Positions 9,581 through 20,594 of a DNA stretch of 64,000 nt are shown piece after piece; the first letter of the stretch is position 1, and the number at the start of each line of letters is the position of its first letter. The DNA comes from JASJBU01 sp963790775 (GTDB lineage: Bacteria > Pseudomonadota > Gammaproteobacteria > Chromatiales > Chromatiaceae), in assembly GCA_963790775.1 (NCBI GenBank), contig CAWBPR010000013.1:1-64000 (forward strand). Reading direction: 5' to 3'. A program made the position numbers and the translations under genes. The notes beneath the pieces are model-generated. The model saw nothing but the letters and a program-made list of their open reading frames with translations, was not told the origin of the DNA and made no database searches.

Positions 9581-9625
9581 GCGTCCGCGTCACTACCGCG
9601 CTGCGCTGGCTAGTGACGCGGACGC
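9581..9625. repeat. Perfect 15-bp inverted repeat with 15-nt loop
   Basis: The arms are 9581-9595 and 9611-9625, both GC rich (GCGTCCGCGTCACTA and its complement), with the loop CCGCGCTGCGCTGGC. It lies downstream of the HTH gene in a stretch (9190-9675) with no convincing gene. It could be a transcription terminator without a T run, or a cis site of the mobile island. Confidence 0.6.
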
Positions 9626-9675
9626 TCGCACTTGGCAGCCGATGCGCCAGTCGGTTGCCTGTCACATAGGCTGCA

Positions 9676-10539
9676 TTATGATGCATCATGCGATCTTCGG
9701 TGCGTGCTGGTTGTCGCGGTTCCACTGGAACCATGGGTCATTCCCTGGATGTTCGTTTGGAAAGGCCGGCGAGTCGTTTCACCAATGGATTCTCTTGGTT
9801 GATTGGACCCGGCTTCGGCAACTCCGCCGAGGCTCTGTGCTCGTGCGGCTGTTCGTTGTCGCGCCTTGCGTGCCTGCGCTACGCGCAAGGCGCGCTCCGG
9901 GGTGAACCGTCCCTCCTGGGCGCGTTTGATCAGGGCGCGCAGACACCCCAGTGGTGAAGCGCGGATGGCGCCGGCATGGATGATGCCGGCCCATTCGTCC
10001 AATACCTGCTGATCGAGTGGGGTGCTCAGAACACCGATCATCGACTCGGCTTCAGCTCGTTCTGCCGGTAGCAGTTGTTTTCGGGTACTCCAGATCAGAA
10101 ACACTGCCACCACCACGCTCTGCCGATGTCAGTTTTGTCTGTCTGTGGTTGTGGTGGTTCCTTTTGGGTTCTATTGGTGGTTCTTGGTATGACACAGGTG
10201 TCAGGGGGACCCTGACAGCCGTGACCGGGGTCCCTGTCAGCCCTGTCAGGGGCCGGTGACAATTTGTCACCCCCCTGCATTGCCAGCCGATAGGCATTCG
10301 AGGAACAGGAACCATCGTAGCGATAGCGTGGTTCGACCGCTATCAAATGATGGTCTATCAGTATCTGTATGGCGCGCCGCACCGTGCGGGTCGAGGCACT
10401 GGCCTTGATCGCAAGCGTCGCCACACTGGGCCAACAGACGACCTGCATCATCCGCGGCATCGGCGAGCGCCATCAACACCAGCTTGGGTGTCGACGGCAC
10501 GCACTGCCGCCAGGCCCAGTTCATGGCCGCAATACTCAT
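9676..10539 (-). pseudogene. Helix-turn-helix protein of an integrative element, two frameshifts
   Basis: It starts at ATG 10539 with MNWAWRQCVPSTPKLVLMAL, the typical opening of HTH_36-type proteins found in ICEs and plasmids. The frame changes near 10440, after which the winged HTH continues as WPSVATLAIKASASTRTVRRAIQ…YRYDGSCSSNAYRL. A second change near 10100 leads to the C-terminal helical part (LPAERAEAESMIG…ALIKRAQEGRFTPERALRVAQARK). Repaired length is about 285 residues. The family probably regulates or initiates element replication or transfer; that role is inferred. A GGTGACA/TGTCACC palindrome (10255-10271) lies within the gene. Confidence 0.65.
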
Positions 10540-10566
10540 GGCTTCAGACTCAAACGATCAGCTGGC

Positions 10567-10818
10567 TCAGTCGCTGTTCGTCCCGATGATGATCTGGGCC
10601 ACCTCGCTGGCCGGGTAATAGACGCGGCGGCCGATCTTGCGGCCGCATCGCTTGAGGTTGCGGGTCTGCTGGTCGCTGGGGTAGCTCAGGCTGTAGCGCA
10701 GGCCACCGGTGGTGCGACCCAGCAGTTCGGCCAGTTGGGCCTGAGATAGCAGCAGACCGTAGCGTGCGGTGATTTGATTTTCCAGCGTTGCCACACCGGA
10801 GCTTTCGATGCCTTGCAT
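10567..10818 (-). CDS. Small AlpA/excisionase-like DNA-binding protein
   Basis: The 83-residue protein has LLSQAQLAELLGRTTGGLRYSL (helix-turn-helix) followed by KRCGRKIGRRVYYPASEVAQII, a wing ending in the RRVYYxxxEV pattern seen in AlpA/MerR-like excisionases. Such genes sit upstream of the HTH and integrase genes in integrative elements, as here. It probably controls excision or integrase expression. The frame is intact. The 220 bp to its right (10819-11017) is AT rich and shows no gene. Confidence 0.6.
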   Translation of the reverse strand: MQGIESSGVATLENQITARYGLLLSQAQLAELLGRTTGGLRYSLSYPSDQQTRNLKRCGRKIGRRVYYPASEVAQIIIGTNSD

Positions 10819-11017
10819 AATCCGTGTTCTCCTCGTTGATGATTCGTGAACACGAGATTGCCTAATGTGTCAAGCGCTGGCTATAGAAAATCAATTCAAC
10901 ATTTGTTGTGGTTTTTTTCTGATTGAAAATCAGATAGATAAGCTAAAGGATGGTGTTCGATGGAGTTATTGGAGAAAAAATCCCGACACGGGTTGAATGG
11001 ATTATCTATTGACAATT

Positions 11018-11737
11018 TCACGGATATAGTTTCTGACTCGACACACGAGAATCTAGAGTCTTACGACCTTCAGCGAATAGTATTTTAGCAATGGGTGCGA
11101 AATCTTTGTCGTTATGCAGATAGCTGGCAATGATGTTCGATTGCCGTAGCCGCAATGATGCAGTCACAAGCGAGTCTTTGATCTCGTGATGCGTTTTGGG
11201 ACATCCAAGTCCCCAAACGCACTCGATCTTCGACAGCCTATTGAGGGCCCCGGCCGCCCTGCGTTCGTGCCGCTTCGCCACGCCATTGCTTCGCTCGGCG
11301 CTGGCTACGCAGCACTCCCGCAAATGGCTGGACGCCGCGTTCGGATGCTCGCTTTGCTTCCCCTCTGGCGCTATGCGCACGACGGGTAATCAGTCTCGCC
11401 TCGCGGCTACCGGGGACTACGCGCCTTCGCTTCGCTCTCCATGGCGCGCAGCGTTGGTCTTACGGATGGTAATGCCCTGTTTGCGCAGTTTACGATAGAG
11501 TTCCGCTGCGCGAACGAAGACCGACTCCGGCATGGGTAACATGATCAGCACACTGAGGTAACGCCGTACGCGCCTGTATGTGGCGTCGTCGGGAATCCCT
11601 TGGAGGATCTCTGTGAGAATAATGCCGGACAGCGCAAGGTCTTCGTTGTCGAGGATAGATTGCTCCAGCTTGGCTACATGCGGTAGATCTCGGCCAGCGA
11701 AGAAATCGATCCAGACACTGGTGTCGACCAGAATCAC
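11018..11737 (-). pseudogene. vapC: VapC-type PIN toxin, interrupted by a ~290-bp insertion
   Basis: It starts at ATG 11737 overlapping the antitoxin stop (ATGA). It reads MILVDTSVWIDFFAG (first PIN aspartate), LTEILQGI (Glu) and GITIRKTN, then runs into foreign sequence (AARHGERSEGA). The rest of the PIN domain reappears past about 11165 as DCIIAATAIEHH (third acidic site), and then, after one more frame change, HNDKDFAPIAKI (fourth Asp). The toxin, a predicted tRNA- or rRNA-cleaving RNase, is therefore dead while its antitoxin is intact. The insertion spans about 11166-11452. Confidence 0.75.
11166..11452. repeat. Small inserted sequence within vapC (MITE or repeat-like)
   Basis: About 287 bp that do not belong to the toxin gene. 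It contains GGACTTGGATGTCCC (on the minus strand) and encodes only GC-rich low-value frames. No terminal repeats or target duplication could be fixed, so its nature is inferred only from its position inside a PIN domain. Confidence 0.45.
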
Positions 11738-11934
11738 TGACCGCGACCGGTGCGCATTTCCGCAAGATCCCCTTCCCAGGTGACCTTGCCTTTGAGCGAG
11801 AGGATTTTCTGCTGCTGCTTGTGACGCAGGAGTTCGCGCAAGGCGAAATCAACCAGTTCTCGACGGGTCTTGAGGCCAGTGGCCTTGAGGCCGGCCTCGA
11901 CCAATTTGCTGTCCAGCACGATGTTGGTACGCAC
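11734..11934 (-). CDS. vapB: VapB-family antitoxin
   Basis: The 66-residue protein matches the VapB (PF09957) pattern: MRTNIVLDSKLVEAGLKATG (ribbon-helix-helix-like DNA-binding half), then LKTRRELVDFALREL and a toxin-binding tail KGKVTWEGDLAEMR. Its stop overlaps the vapC start, the usual toxin-antitoxin coupling. It begins about 10 bp after homology to the adjacent integrase ends, so the pair seems to have arrived by the event that truncated that integrase. With its toxin broken, the antitoxin has no visible partner here. Confidence 0.8.
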   Translation of the reverse strand: MRTNIVLDSKLVEAGLKATGLKTRRELVDFALRELLRHKQQQKILSLKGKVTWEGDLAEMRTGRGQ

Positions 11935-12695
11935 GGTATCTGATCGGATAATCCAGTGCAGCGGCCAGTACCTGCCTGGCTTGCTTGCTCAGCGGTACGG
12001 TTCGGGCGCTGCCGTTCTTGGTATCGGTGAGTCGTACCACTCGGTGTTCGAGATCGACCTGGTCATGACGCAGGCTGGTGATTTCGCCGGCCCGCATACT
12101 GGTCAGGAGTGCTGTACGCACGATCCATCCCAGCATGGGATTGGAGTATTGGTCGCAGGCCTCGAGCAGGATCCGCTCCTCATCGGCACTCAGTCGTCGG
12201 TTGCGCCCCTGTCCTGCGGGTGGCTTGCGGATGTTCATGACCGGGTTGTAGACCAGTCCCAATTGCCACTCCTTGATCGCAATGGTGAACAGGTGTGAGA
12301 GGAGGGCGAGTTCCAGCCGTACCGTATCGGCCGATTTACCGGCGGCCAGTCGTTGGTCTCGGTATTGCGCGATCAAGTTCGGATTGAGCGCGGCGAGACT
12401 GTAATTACCCAATTCGGCCTTCAGTGCCTTGATCTTGTGTTGCTCGGCGGCATAGGTGCTTGGCTTCTTGGTCGAAGAGACGTCACGCAGGTAACGATCC
12501 AGCGCATGCTTCAGCAAGAGCTGGCTGGCATCCGCCCGATCGATGTACACACCACGCACCATCTCGTCTTCCGTGCGTCTGGCCCAATCCTGGGCATCAC
12601 GCTTGGTGCGAAAGGTCTTGATGGTGGTCGGCCAACCGCGCTTGCGGATGAGTCGCCTTCCAGGTATTCGAGGGGGTCTTGCTGATGGTGGCCAT
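11849..12695 (-). pseudogene. tRNA-associated tyrosine integrase, truncated at the C terminus
   Basis: The start is ATG 12695 (MATISKTPSNTWKA); a frameshift near 12650 leads to IRKRGWPTTIKTFRTKRDAQDWARR, the usual N terminus of phage-type integrases. The core-binding domain and the first catalytic Arg (LLTSMRAGEITSLRHDQVDL) are present. Integrase homology ends near 11948 (VLAAALDY) and the frame runs into vapB, so HxxR and the Tyr nucleophile are missing. Its position 87 bp from the 3' end of tRNA-Ile2, on the same strand, is that of an integrase that used this tRNA as attachment site. The truncation means it cannot excise the island. Confidence 0.75.
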
Positions 12696-12781
12696 GGCGT
12701 CTTCCGATTCGTAGGTGTACCGAAAGTGTACCGAACGACCAAGGGACTTTAAAGGGTGATGTTGTAACTTATTGTTTTTAT

Positions 12782-12858
<77 letters not shown>

Positions 12859-12892
12859 GAAAAATGCGAAGAGATTCTAGCAGAAAAAAAGC

Positions 12893-12913
12893 AGGCGCCC
12901 TAGTAGGGCGCCT
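12893..12913 (-). terminator. Rho-independent terminator of rpoD
   Basis: AGGCGCCCT and AGGGCGCCT form a 9-bp stem with a 3-nt loop. It is followed on the minus strand by a run of seven T (complement of 12884-12890), and lies 20 bp after the rpoD stop. Confidence 0.85.
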
Positions 12914-12933
12914 CTTTATGTAATGCCTGTTTT

Positions 12934-14790
<1,857 letters not shown>

Positions 14791-15091
14791 TTCTTACCTT
14801 AAAATTCGGCGTCGATCGGCGAAAACTGAACTAGCCATTCTAGCACGAGTTGATAAAATTTCGCCACTACTTCTAACTATAGATCTGAAGTTTGGTAGTT
14901 AAAACATCTCACCACATCAGGCATTTGCCGTTCCGCTGCACGCAATACTGACCTATTCGATGCATATGCATTTTTTGCAGTCTCATAATTCGATGCCGAA
15001 GTTTTGATCGGTTCATCTAGCCCTTGAGATGGGTGATATCTGTCTGCAACAGTTTTGCTCAGGCATGGCGCGCACCATTGTTGAGTTTGAG

Positions 15092-16891
15092 TCAGTCGTC
15101 ACTATCTTTGTTGGTCTTCAGTTTGCCTGGAAAACGGCGTTTAAGTATTTCCAGTTCTTCAGACAACTCGCTGAGCGGTGCGTTCCTGGGTAAGACTTTG
15201 TTTTCCTTGTGATATTGTTCATTGAGGCGTTTCATGGCTCCAGTGAACTCTGAAATGAGATCCATTTCTTCCGGAAAATGACAGTATTTGCTTCTTAATT
15301 TCAGCAGTGTCGGATACTCATCTGACCCTCTGAATCGCTCCAGTAGAGCTGTGCCTGTAAGTGTAGGATGGGACAGACAAATTGCCAGTATTTGCTGAAG
15401 GAGCGCGATGCCTGGTGCGTTCCACTTCATCCAGCCCGGGTCTATTTGGTCACTAAGTGAGCTGAGGGCGGGTGACTCAAGTAGCAGGGCAATCGCCATT
15501 CGAGTGGGGGCGGGGCGGTGTTGTTGAAATCCTCTGCCTGGGGTGGAGGTCTTACCCGGTGATTTGGATTTTTCTTTAAGGCTGCCGCCTGCCACACCAA
15601 TCATTTTTTCGAGCTGCTGGTACATCATGTGCTGGAAAATTCCATTTGGCAGTTTGTTCAATAGTGGTTTGGCAAGTTCCGCAAGGCGTGCACGGCCATC
15701 GATGGAATCCATGTGGACTTGAGATGCGAGGTGCTTGAACAGAAATTCTGAGAGAGGCAATGCATTTTCTATGCGTTTTTGAAAGGTTTCTGCGCCCTCT
15801 TTTCTGATCAGCGTGTCAGGGTCTTCCGCTTCCGGTAAAAAGAGAAATCGGGCCTCGCGTCCATCCCGCATCACCGGTAGGGCGATCTGCAGCGCTTTCC
15901 AGCCGGCATCGCGCCCAGCTTGATCGCCGTCGAAGCAGAAGACGACTTCGGGACAGGTGCGAAAAATTGATTCCAGGTGATCTTTGGTAGTGGCGGTGCC
16001 CAGTGTGGCTACAGCGTAATCTATGCCAAATTGCGCAACGGCTACAACATCCATATAACCCTCAACCACCAGCAGTCGTTCAATTTTGCGCAGGGCTTTT
16101 TTGGCCTCATACAGACCATACAGCTCACGCCCTTTATGAAAGATTACAGTTTCAGGCGAATTGAGGTATTTGGGTATGTTCAGGGATTTCGTATGCTCAG
16201 TGTTCACAGTTCCCTGTGTGTCTTTTTCCTGGCTCAAGACTCGGCCGCCGAAGCCGATTACCCGCCCACGCTGGTCCCGGATGGGGAACATGATGCGGTC
16301 GCGAAAACGGTCGTATCGCTTACCCTCTGGCTCAGAAATCATTCCGGTTTCCCGCAACTGAATGATCTCCAGGTCGCTCCTGCCCAGGGCCTGCAGCAGA
16401 TTGTCCCAGCCGGGAGGCGCATAACCAATGCTGAATCTGGCGGCTATTTCACCGCTCAGGCCGCGATTCTTCAGATAATTTACCGCTGCAGGAGCTTGCG
16501 GGTGTTCCCGCAACTGGCGCCGATAGAAACTGGCCGCTTCTTCGAGGAGCGTGTAGAGCGGGTGCAGATCAGGCCCCTGCTGGAATCCCTCCTCGCGCGG
16601 CACCTCCAGGCCTGCCAAGTCCGCGAGTTCTTCTACTGCCTCGATAAAACCGAGGTTGTCATACTCCATCAGGAAGCCGATGGCGGAGCCGTGTACTCCG
16701 CAGCCAAAGCAGTGATAGAACTGTTTTTGACTGCTGACGGTGAAGGAGGGGGTCTTTTCGTCGTGAAACGGACAGCGCGCCTGATAATCCCTGCCGGCCT
16801 TTTTCAGTGGCACGCGGCGGTTGATGACGTCTACGATGTCGACCCGATTGAGCAGGTCATCAATGAACTGAGGTGGAATCTTGCCGGCCAT
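15092..16891 (-). CDS. dnaG: DNA primase DnaG
   Basis: The 599-residue enzyme makes RNA primers for replication. The N-terminal zinc ribbon is visible as CPFHDEKTP…CFGCGVHG (residues about 40-65). The Toprim core has LLVVEGYMDV (catalytic Glu) and FCFDGDQAGRDA (DxD-like). A C-terminal DnaB-interacting helical domain follows from about 440. It lies between yqeY (74 bp) and rpoD in the conserved macromolecular synthesis cluster. Nothing unusual. Confidence 0.97.
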   Translation of the reverse strand: MAGKIPPQFIDDLLNRVDIVDVINRRVPLKKAGRDYQARCPFHDEKTPSFTVSSQKQFYHCFGCGVHGSAIGFLMEYDNLGFIEAVEELADLAGLEVPREEGFQQGPDLHPLYTLLEEAASFYRRQLREHPQAPAAVNYLKNRGLSGEIAARFSIGYAPPGWDNLLQALGRSDLEIIQLRETGMISEPEGKRYDRFRDRIMFPIRDQRGRVIGFGGRVLSQEKDTQGTVNTEHTKSLNIPKYLNSPETVIFHKGRELYGLYEAKKALRKIERLLVVEGYMDVVAVAQFGIDYAVATLGTATTKDHLESIFRTCPEVVFCFDGDQAGRDAGWKALQIALPVMRDGREARFLFLPEAEDPDTLIRKEGAETFQKRIENALPLSEFLFKHLASQVHMDSIDGRARLAELAKPLLNKLPNGIFQHMMYQQLEKMIGVAGGSLKEKSKSPGKTSTPGRGFQQHRPAPTRMAIALLLESPALSSLSDQIDPGWMKWNAPGIALLQQILAICLSHPTLTGTALLERFRGSDEYPTLLKLRSKYCHFPEEMDLISEFTGAMKRLNEQYHKENKVLPRNAPLSELSEELEILKRRFPGKLKTNKDSDD

Positions 16892-16965
16892 GGTAACTGG
16901 ATGGCCTTAGTTTGTATGACTGAGTAACGACAAGAATAGCCGATACGGATAGTGAGAAGAGGGGG

Positions 16966-17409
16966 TCAGCCGGCGAGTTTCTGTTTGACCAGAGCACTGA
17001 CCTGACCCATGTCAGCCCGACCCTGTATCTTCGGCTTCAACTGCGCCATGACCTTGCCCATGTCCTGCATGCTGCCGGCGCCGGCTTCGGCAATCGCCGA
17101 TTCCACCATGGCTGCGATTTCAGCGTCACTCAGGCCCTCCGGCATGTAGTCCTGAATGATTTTGATTTCACTGAGTTCCTGCTCAGCCAGCTCTGTGCGT
17201 CCGGCCTGCTCATACTGGGCAATGGAATCGCGGCGCTGTTTGATCATCTTTTCCAGGATGGACAGCACCTGGGTGTCGTCCAGTTCGATACGCTCATCCA
17301 CCTCACGCTGCTTGAGTGCGGCCGTGACCAGCCGCAGGGTGGCCAGTCGAGGCTTGTCCTTCGCCTTCATCGCGACCTTTACATCATCCTGGATGCGCTG
17401 TTTCAACAT
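16966..17409 (-). CDS. yqeY: GatB/YqeY domain-containing protein
   Basis: The 147-residue protein resembles the C-terminal domain of the GatB amidotransferase subunit: LKQRIQDDVKVAMKAKDK at the start, KQRRDSIAQYEQAGR in the middle, and the end GRADMGQVSALVKQKLAG. Stand-alone YqeY proteins are thought to bind tRNA or modulate amidotransferase activity, but the role in bacteria like this one is not established. It sits 35 bp after rpsU, ahead of dnaG, the standard place. Confidence 0.93.
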   Translation of the reverse strand: MLKQRIQDDVKVAMKAKDKPRLATLRLVTAALKQREVDERIELDDTQVLSILEKMIKQRRDSIAQYEQAGRTELAEQELSEIKIIQDYMPEGLSDAEIAAMVESAIAEAGAGSMQDMGKVMAQLKPKIQGRADMGQVSALVKQKLAG

Positions 17410-17444
17410 GGGGGGTTACCGGACCGGAGCAGTCGAGAATCGGA

Positions 17445-17660
17445 TCAGTACTGGCGTTCCCAGCGGCGACTTTCGCGGGAGACCTTTTTCAGGGTGCGTT
17501 TTACTGCGGCAGCGGCTTTGCGCTTACGTTCCCAGGTGGGTTTTTCGTAGAATTCACGGCGACGGACTTCGGCAAGCACGCCGGCTTTTTCGCAGGAGCG
17601 CTTGAAACGGCGCATGGCAACTTCAAAAGGTTCGTTTTCTTTGACGCGTACGTTAGGCAT
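17445..17660 (-). CDS. rpsU: 30S ribosomal protein bS21
   Basis: The 71-residue basic protein begins MPNVRVKENEPFEVAMRRFKRSCEKAG and ends in an Arg-rich RRWERQY-type tail. This is the full length of bS21, which aids mRNA binding by the small subunit. It is the first gene of the rpsU-yqeY-dnaG-rpoD cluster. Its start faces tsaD across about 120 bp that must hold both promoters. Confidence 0.97.
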   Translation of the reverse strand: MPNVRVKENEPFEVAMRRFKRSCEKAGVLAEVRRREFYEKPTWERKRKAAAAVKRTLKKVSRESRRWERQY

Positions 17661-17779
17661 CTATGTTGTTCCTTGGGATCTGTTAAGCTTTCTCAACCGG
17701 TAAAGAGCGCGAATTCTACTCATTGATGTGCCGGTTTGCAAAATTATTCAACCCAAGCGGGTATACAAAGGTAAACAAA

Positions 17780-18820
17780 ATGCGGGTGTTAGGTATTGAG
17801 ACCTCCTGTGATGAAACAGGTGTGGCCCTGTTTGACAGTAACAAGGGGCTGTTGGGGCATGCGCTGCACAGCCAGACCGATGTGCATGCGGCGTTTGGCG
17901 GTGTGGTGCCTGAGCTGGCCTCCAGGGATCATGTGCGCAAGGTCCTGCCGTTGCTTAGGGAACTGCTCAAGAATGCTCAAACCGAGAGCGGCACGATCGA
18001 CGGTATCGCCTATACTGCCGGGCCCGGCCTGGTGGGCGCGTTGCTGGTAGGTGCAGCGATTGGCCGGAGTCTGGCCTGGTCTTGGGGCGTACCTGCTGTG
18101 GCTGTTCATCATATGGAAGGTCACCTGCTGGCTCCCATGCTGGAGCCTGAACCCCCGGCGTTCCCGTTCGTCGCACTGCTGGTTTCGGGCGGACACACTC
18201 AGCTGGTGCATGTGGCGGGGATCGGGCGTTATCAGTTATTGGGCGAATCGCTGGATGATGCCGCTGGTGAGGCCTTCGACAAGACCGCCAAGCTGTTGGG
18301 TCTGCCCTACCCGGGTGGTCCGGAGCTGGCAAGGCTGGCCGAATCGGGAGACCCCGACAGATACCACTTTCCACGCCCGATGGTGGATCGCCCCGGTCTG
18401 GATTTCAGTTTCAGTGGCTTGAAGACCTATGCCCTGAATACCCTGCAAGAGGCAAAAACCGATGAAGGAGGCGTCTTATCAGATAAGACTGTGGTCGATA
18501 TAGCCCGCGCCTTCGAGGATGCCGTGGTGGATACGCTGCTGATCAAGTGCCGGCGGGCAGTGCGCCACACCGGCAGTAAGACGCTGGTCATGGCGGGTGG
18601 TGTCAGCGCCAACCGGCGCTTACGCCAGAGGATCGGCGCGATGATGCAGAAAGAGGGTGGCGCCGCTTACTATCCAAGGCCTGAATTCTGTACCGACAAC
18701 GGGGCCATGATCGCTTACGCAGGCTGCCAGCGTCTGATGGCGGGGGCGGTGGAGCCCCTGGGGTTTTTCGCCAAACCGCGTTGGCCGATGGAAACCCTGC
18801 AAGCGCTGTCCGCTAGCTGA
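17780..18820 (+). CDS. tsaD: tRNA N6-adenosine threonylcarbamoyltransferase TsaD
   Basis: The 346-residue ASKHA-fold protein transfers the threonylcarbamoyl group to A37 of ANN-decoding tRNAs with TsaB and TsaE. It opens with VLGIETSCDETG. Metal-binding histidines are in VHHMEGHLLAP, followed by VSGGHTQLV, and the late VMAGGVSANRRLR and CTDNGAMIAYAG motifs are intact. I chose ATG 17780 because homology begins there; an upstream in-frame ATG at 17723 adds unconserved residues. It is divergent from rpsU, as in many gammaproteobacteria. Confidence 0.97.
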   Translation: MRVLGIETSCDETGVALFDSNKGLLGHALHSQTDVHAAFGGVVPELASRDHVRKVLPLLRELLKNAQTESGTIDGIAYTAGPGLVGALLVGAAIGRSLAWSWGVPAVAVHHMEGHLLAPMLEPEPPAFPFVALLVSGGHTQLVHVAGIGRYQLLGESLDDAAGEAFDKTAKLLGLPYPGGPELARLAESGDPDRYHFPRPMVDRPGLDFSFSGLKTYALNTLQEAKTDEGGVLSDKTVVDIARAFEDAVVDTLLIKCRRAVRHTGSKTLVMAGGVSANRRLRQRIGAMMQKEGGAAYYPRPEFCTDNGAMIAYAGCQRLMAGAVEPLGFFAKPRWPMETLQALSAS

Positions 18821-20015
18821 TTCTGAGTGGTGATTTTGAATCCTCTCCAGGGATCTCTCTGACCAGTTTAGGCACCAGATATCCCGGGAGTCGACTCAGC
18901 ATCTGCCGGTAAAGACAACTCGCCTCGGTTTCGGAAACATCGAAATGTGCGGCCCCCTCCACCCGGTCGAGCAGATGCAGGTAGTAGGGCAGGATGCCTG
19001 CCGCGAAGAGACCCTCGCTGAGGGACGTCTGGACATCGATCGAATCATTCACGCCTTTCAATAAGACCGATTGATTGAGAAGTGTGACGTTTCTGGTAGA
19101 TAGGCGCTGGAGAGCTGCTTTCACTGAATCAGCGAGTTCGCGCGGGTGATTGATGTGCAAAACCACGACAGACTGCAGGGACAGGCTGGCCAGCAGGTCG
19201 ACCAGACCGGGGGTGATGCGTTCAGGCACAACCACCGGCAATCGGGTGTGCAGCCGCAAACGCCGCAGGTGAGGGAGCGTTGCCAACTGCGAAAACCACT
19301 CAGCCAATCTTTCATCCTGGATCATCAAGGGGTCGCCGCCACTGAGGATGACTTCCTGGATGCTGGAGTCTCCCTGTAGATACTGAAAAATCCGCTTCCA
19401 CTGGCGGGGAGACGCTGTACTGCCTTCGTAGGGGTAGTGACGTCGAAAACAATAGCGGCAATGCACGGCGCAGGCTCCCGTGGCAATGATCAAAGCCCGT
19501 CCCCGGTATTTGTGCAGTACGCCGGGTACGGCTTCGGCCTCCAGATCACCGACCGGATTGGTGGTAAAGCCCGGCTGGGGAATCAGCTCCAGGGCAGTGG
19601 GCAATATCTGCAACAGCAGTGGATCGGCTGGAGCGCCTTTTTCGATCAGTGCGGTAAATGCTTTCGGTACCCGCAGGCTGAATTTTTTGAGACTGCACTG
19701 AGACAGATTCAGCTCACTTCTGCTCAATTCAAGAAAGGCCAGCAATTCTTCGAGATCGGTGAATGACTCTTTTAGAATCTGTTGCCAGACAGGAGTCTGC
19801 AAACTTGGACCGCTCTCAGGTATGATGTGCGCCGAACAAGGCAGGGATTGTTCCGACAATCCTTCTGCATTTACCCCATCAGCCGTGCAGGGATGCACAA
19901 ATGCAGTGCTAGCAGGATGCAATGGAACTGCCCCGGGGGTCAGGTGTTTGAGTACCGCGGGTGCAGGATGCGCGGCAGCGGTCGACGCAATCGGTTTGTT
20001 TCGTGAGGATGACAT
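18813..20015 (-). CDS. epmB: EF-P beta-lysylation protein EpmB (radical SAM lysine 2,3-aminomutase)
   Basis: It converts (S)-alpha-lysine to (R)-beta-lysine for elongation factor P. The radical SAM cluster motif is CAVHCRYCFRRHYPY, the glycine-rich SAM site is EVILSGGDPLM, and PYYLHLLDRVEGAAHF is the aminomutase C-terminal motif. Homology starts about residue 65 (SLQTPVWQQILKE). The first 60 or so residues are unusual and would overlap the efp start by 2 bp on the other strand, so the true start is probably internal, perhaps a TTG near 19860. The 3' end overlaps tsaD tail to tail by 8 bp. With efp and epmA adjacent, the EF-P modification pathway is complete apart from the hydroxylase. Confidence 0.93.
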   Translation of the reverse strand: MSSSRNKPIASTAAAHPAPAVLKHLTPGAVPLHPASTAFVHPCTADGVNAEGLSEQSLPCSAHIIPESGPSLQTPVWQQILKESFTDLEELLAFLELSRSELNLSQCSLKKFSLRVPKAFTALIEKGAPADPLLLQILPTALELIPQPGFTTNPVGDLEAEAVPGVLHKYRGRALIIATGACAVHCRYCFRRHYPYEGSTASPRQWKRIFQYLQGDSSIQEVILSGGDPLMIQDERLAEWFSQLATLPHLRRLRLHTRLPVVVPERITPGLVDLLASLSLQSVVVLHINHPRELADSVKAALQRLSTRNVTLLNQSVLLKGVNDSIDVQTSLSEGLFAAGILPYYLHLLDRVEGAAHFDVSETEASCLYRQMLSRLPGYLVPKLVREIPGEDSKSPLRIS

Positions 20016-20586
20016 GGCTAGCTATAGTACCAGTGAGTTCAAGGGTGGACTTAAAATAATGTTGGATGGAGACCCTTGCTCCATTATTGAAAATGAATTT
20101 GTGAAGCCAGGTAAAGGCCAGGCATTCAGTCGTGTGAAGATTCGCAATCTGATGACCGGTCGGGTATTGGAAAAGACCTTCAAGTCCGGTGAATCCCTCG
20201 AAGCAGCGGATGTGCATGAAACTGTGATGCAGTATCTCTACTCTGATGGCGAGTTCTGGTACTTCATGGACCCGGAGAGTTTCGAACAGGTCAGCGCCGA
20301 TGCCAAAGCCTTGGGTGAAAGCGTGAAGTGGCTGAAAGAACAGGATATGTGCACGGTTACCCTGTGGAATGGCACCCCGATTATCGTGGATCCACCCAAA
20401 TTTGTGGTATTGACGATAACCGAGACGGACCCGGGTCTGAAAGGCGATACCTCAGGCAGTGGCGGCAAACCGGCCACGCTGGAAACCGGCGCCGTGGTGC
20501 GGGTGCCTCTGTTTGTGCAGATCGGTGAGGCGATAAAAGTCGATACCCGCTCCGCGGAGTATGTCTCCCGCGCCAAAGAGGACTGA
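20014..20586 (+). CDS. efp: Translation elongation factor P
   Basis: The 190-residue factor relieves ribosome stalling at polyproline. It has three beta-barrel domains: MASYSTSEFKGGLKIMLDG at the start, the tip loop FVKPGKGQAF with the modifiable lysine of the KPGKGQA motif, and a C-terminal OB domain ending EYVSRAKED. GAGGAT lies just before ATG 20014. It is followed after 8 bp by epmA and preceded divergently by epmB, so the factor and its two modifying enzymes are clustered. Confidence 0.97.
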   Translation: MASYSTSEFKGGLKIMLDGDPCSIIENEFVKPGKGQAFSRVKIRNLMTGRVLEKTFKSGESLEAADVHETVMQYLYSDGEFWYFMDPESFEQVSADAKALGESVKWLKEQDMCTVTLWNGTPIIVDPPKFVVLTITETDPGLKGDTSGSGGKPATLETGAVVRVPLFVQIGEAIKVDTRSAEYVSRAKED

Positions 20587-20594
20587 GAGCTTCC

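Noticed and set aside
9189..9734. 181-codon open frame on the minus strand
   Set aside because: The product has no domain-like pattern or ribosome site, overlaps the HTH remnant and contains the 15-bp palindrome; probably non-coding.
18813..20015. An extra 60-residue domain at the N terminus of EpmB
   Set aside because: The segment is Ala/Pro/Ser-rich, runs into the efp promoter and start, and precedes the family's usual beginning; more likely upstream DNA read in frame.
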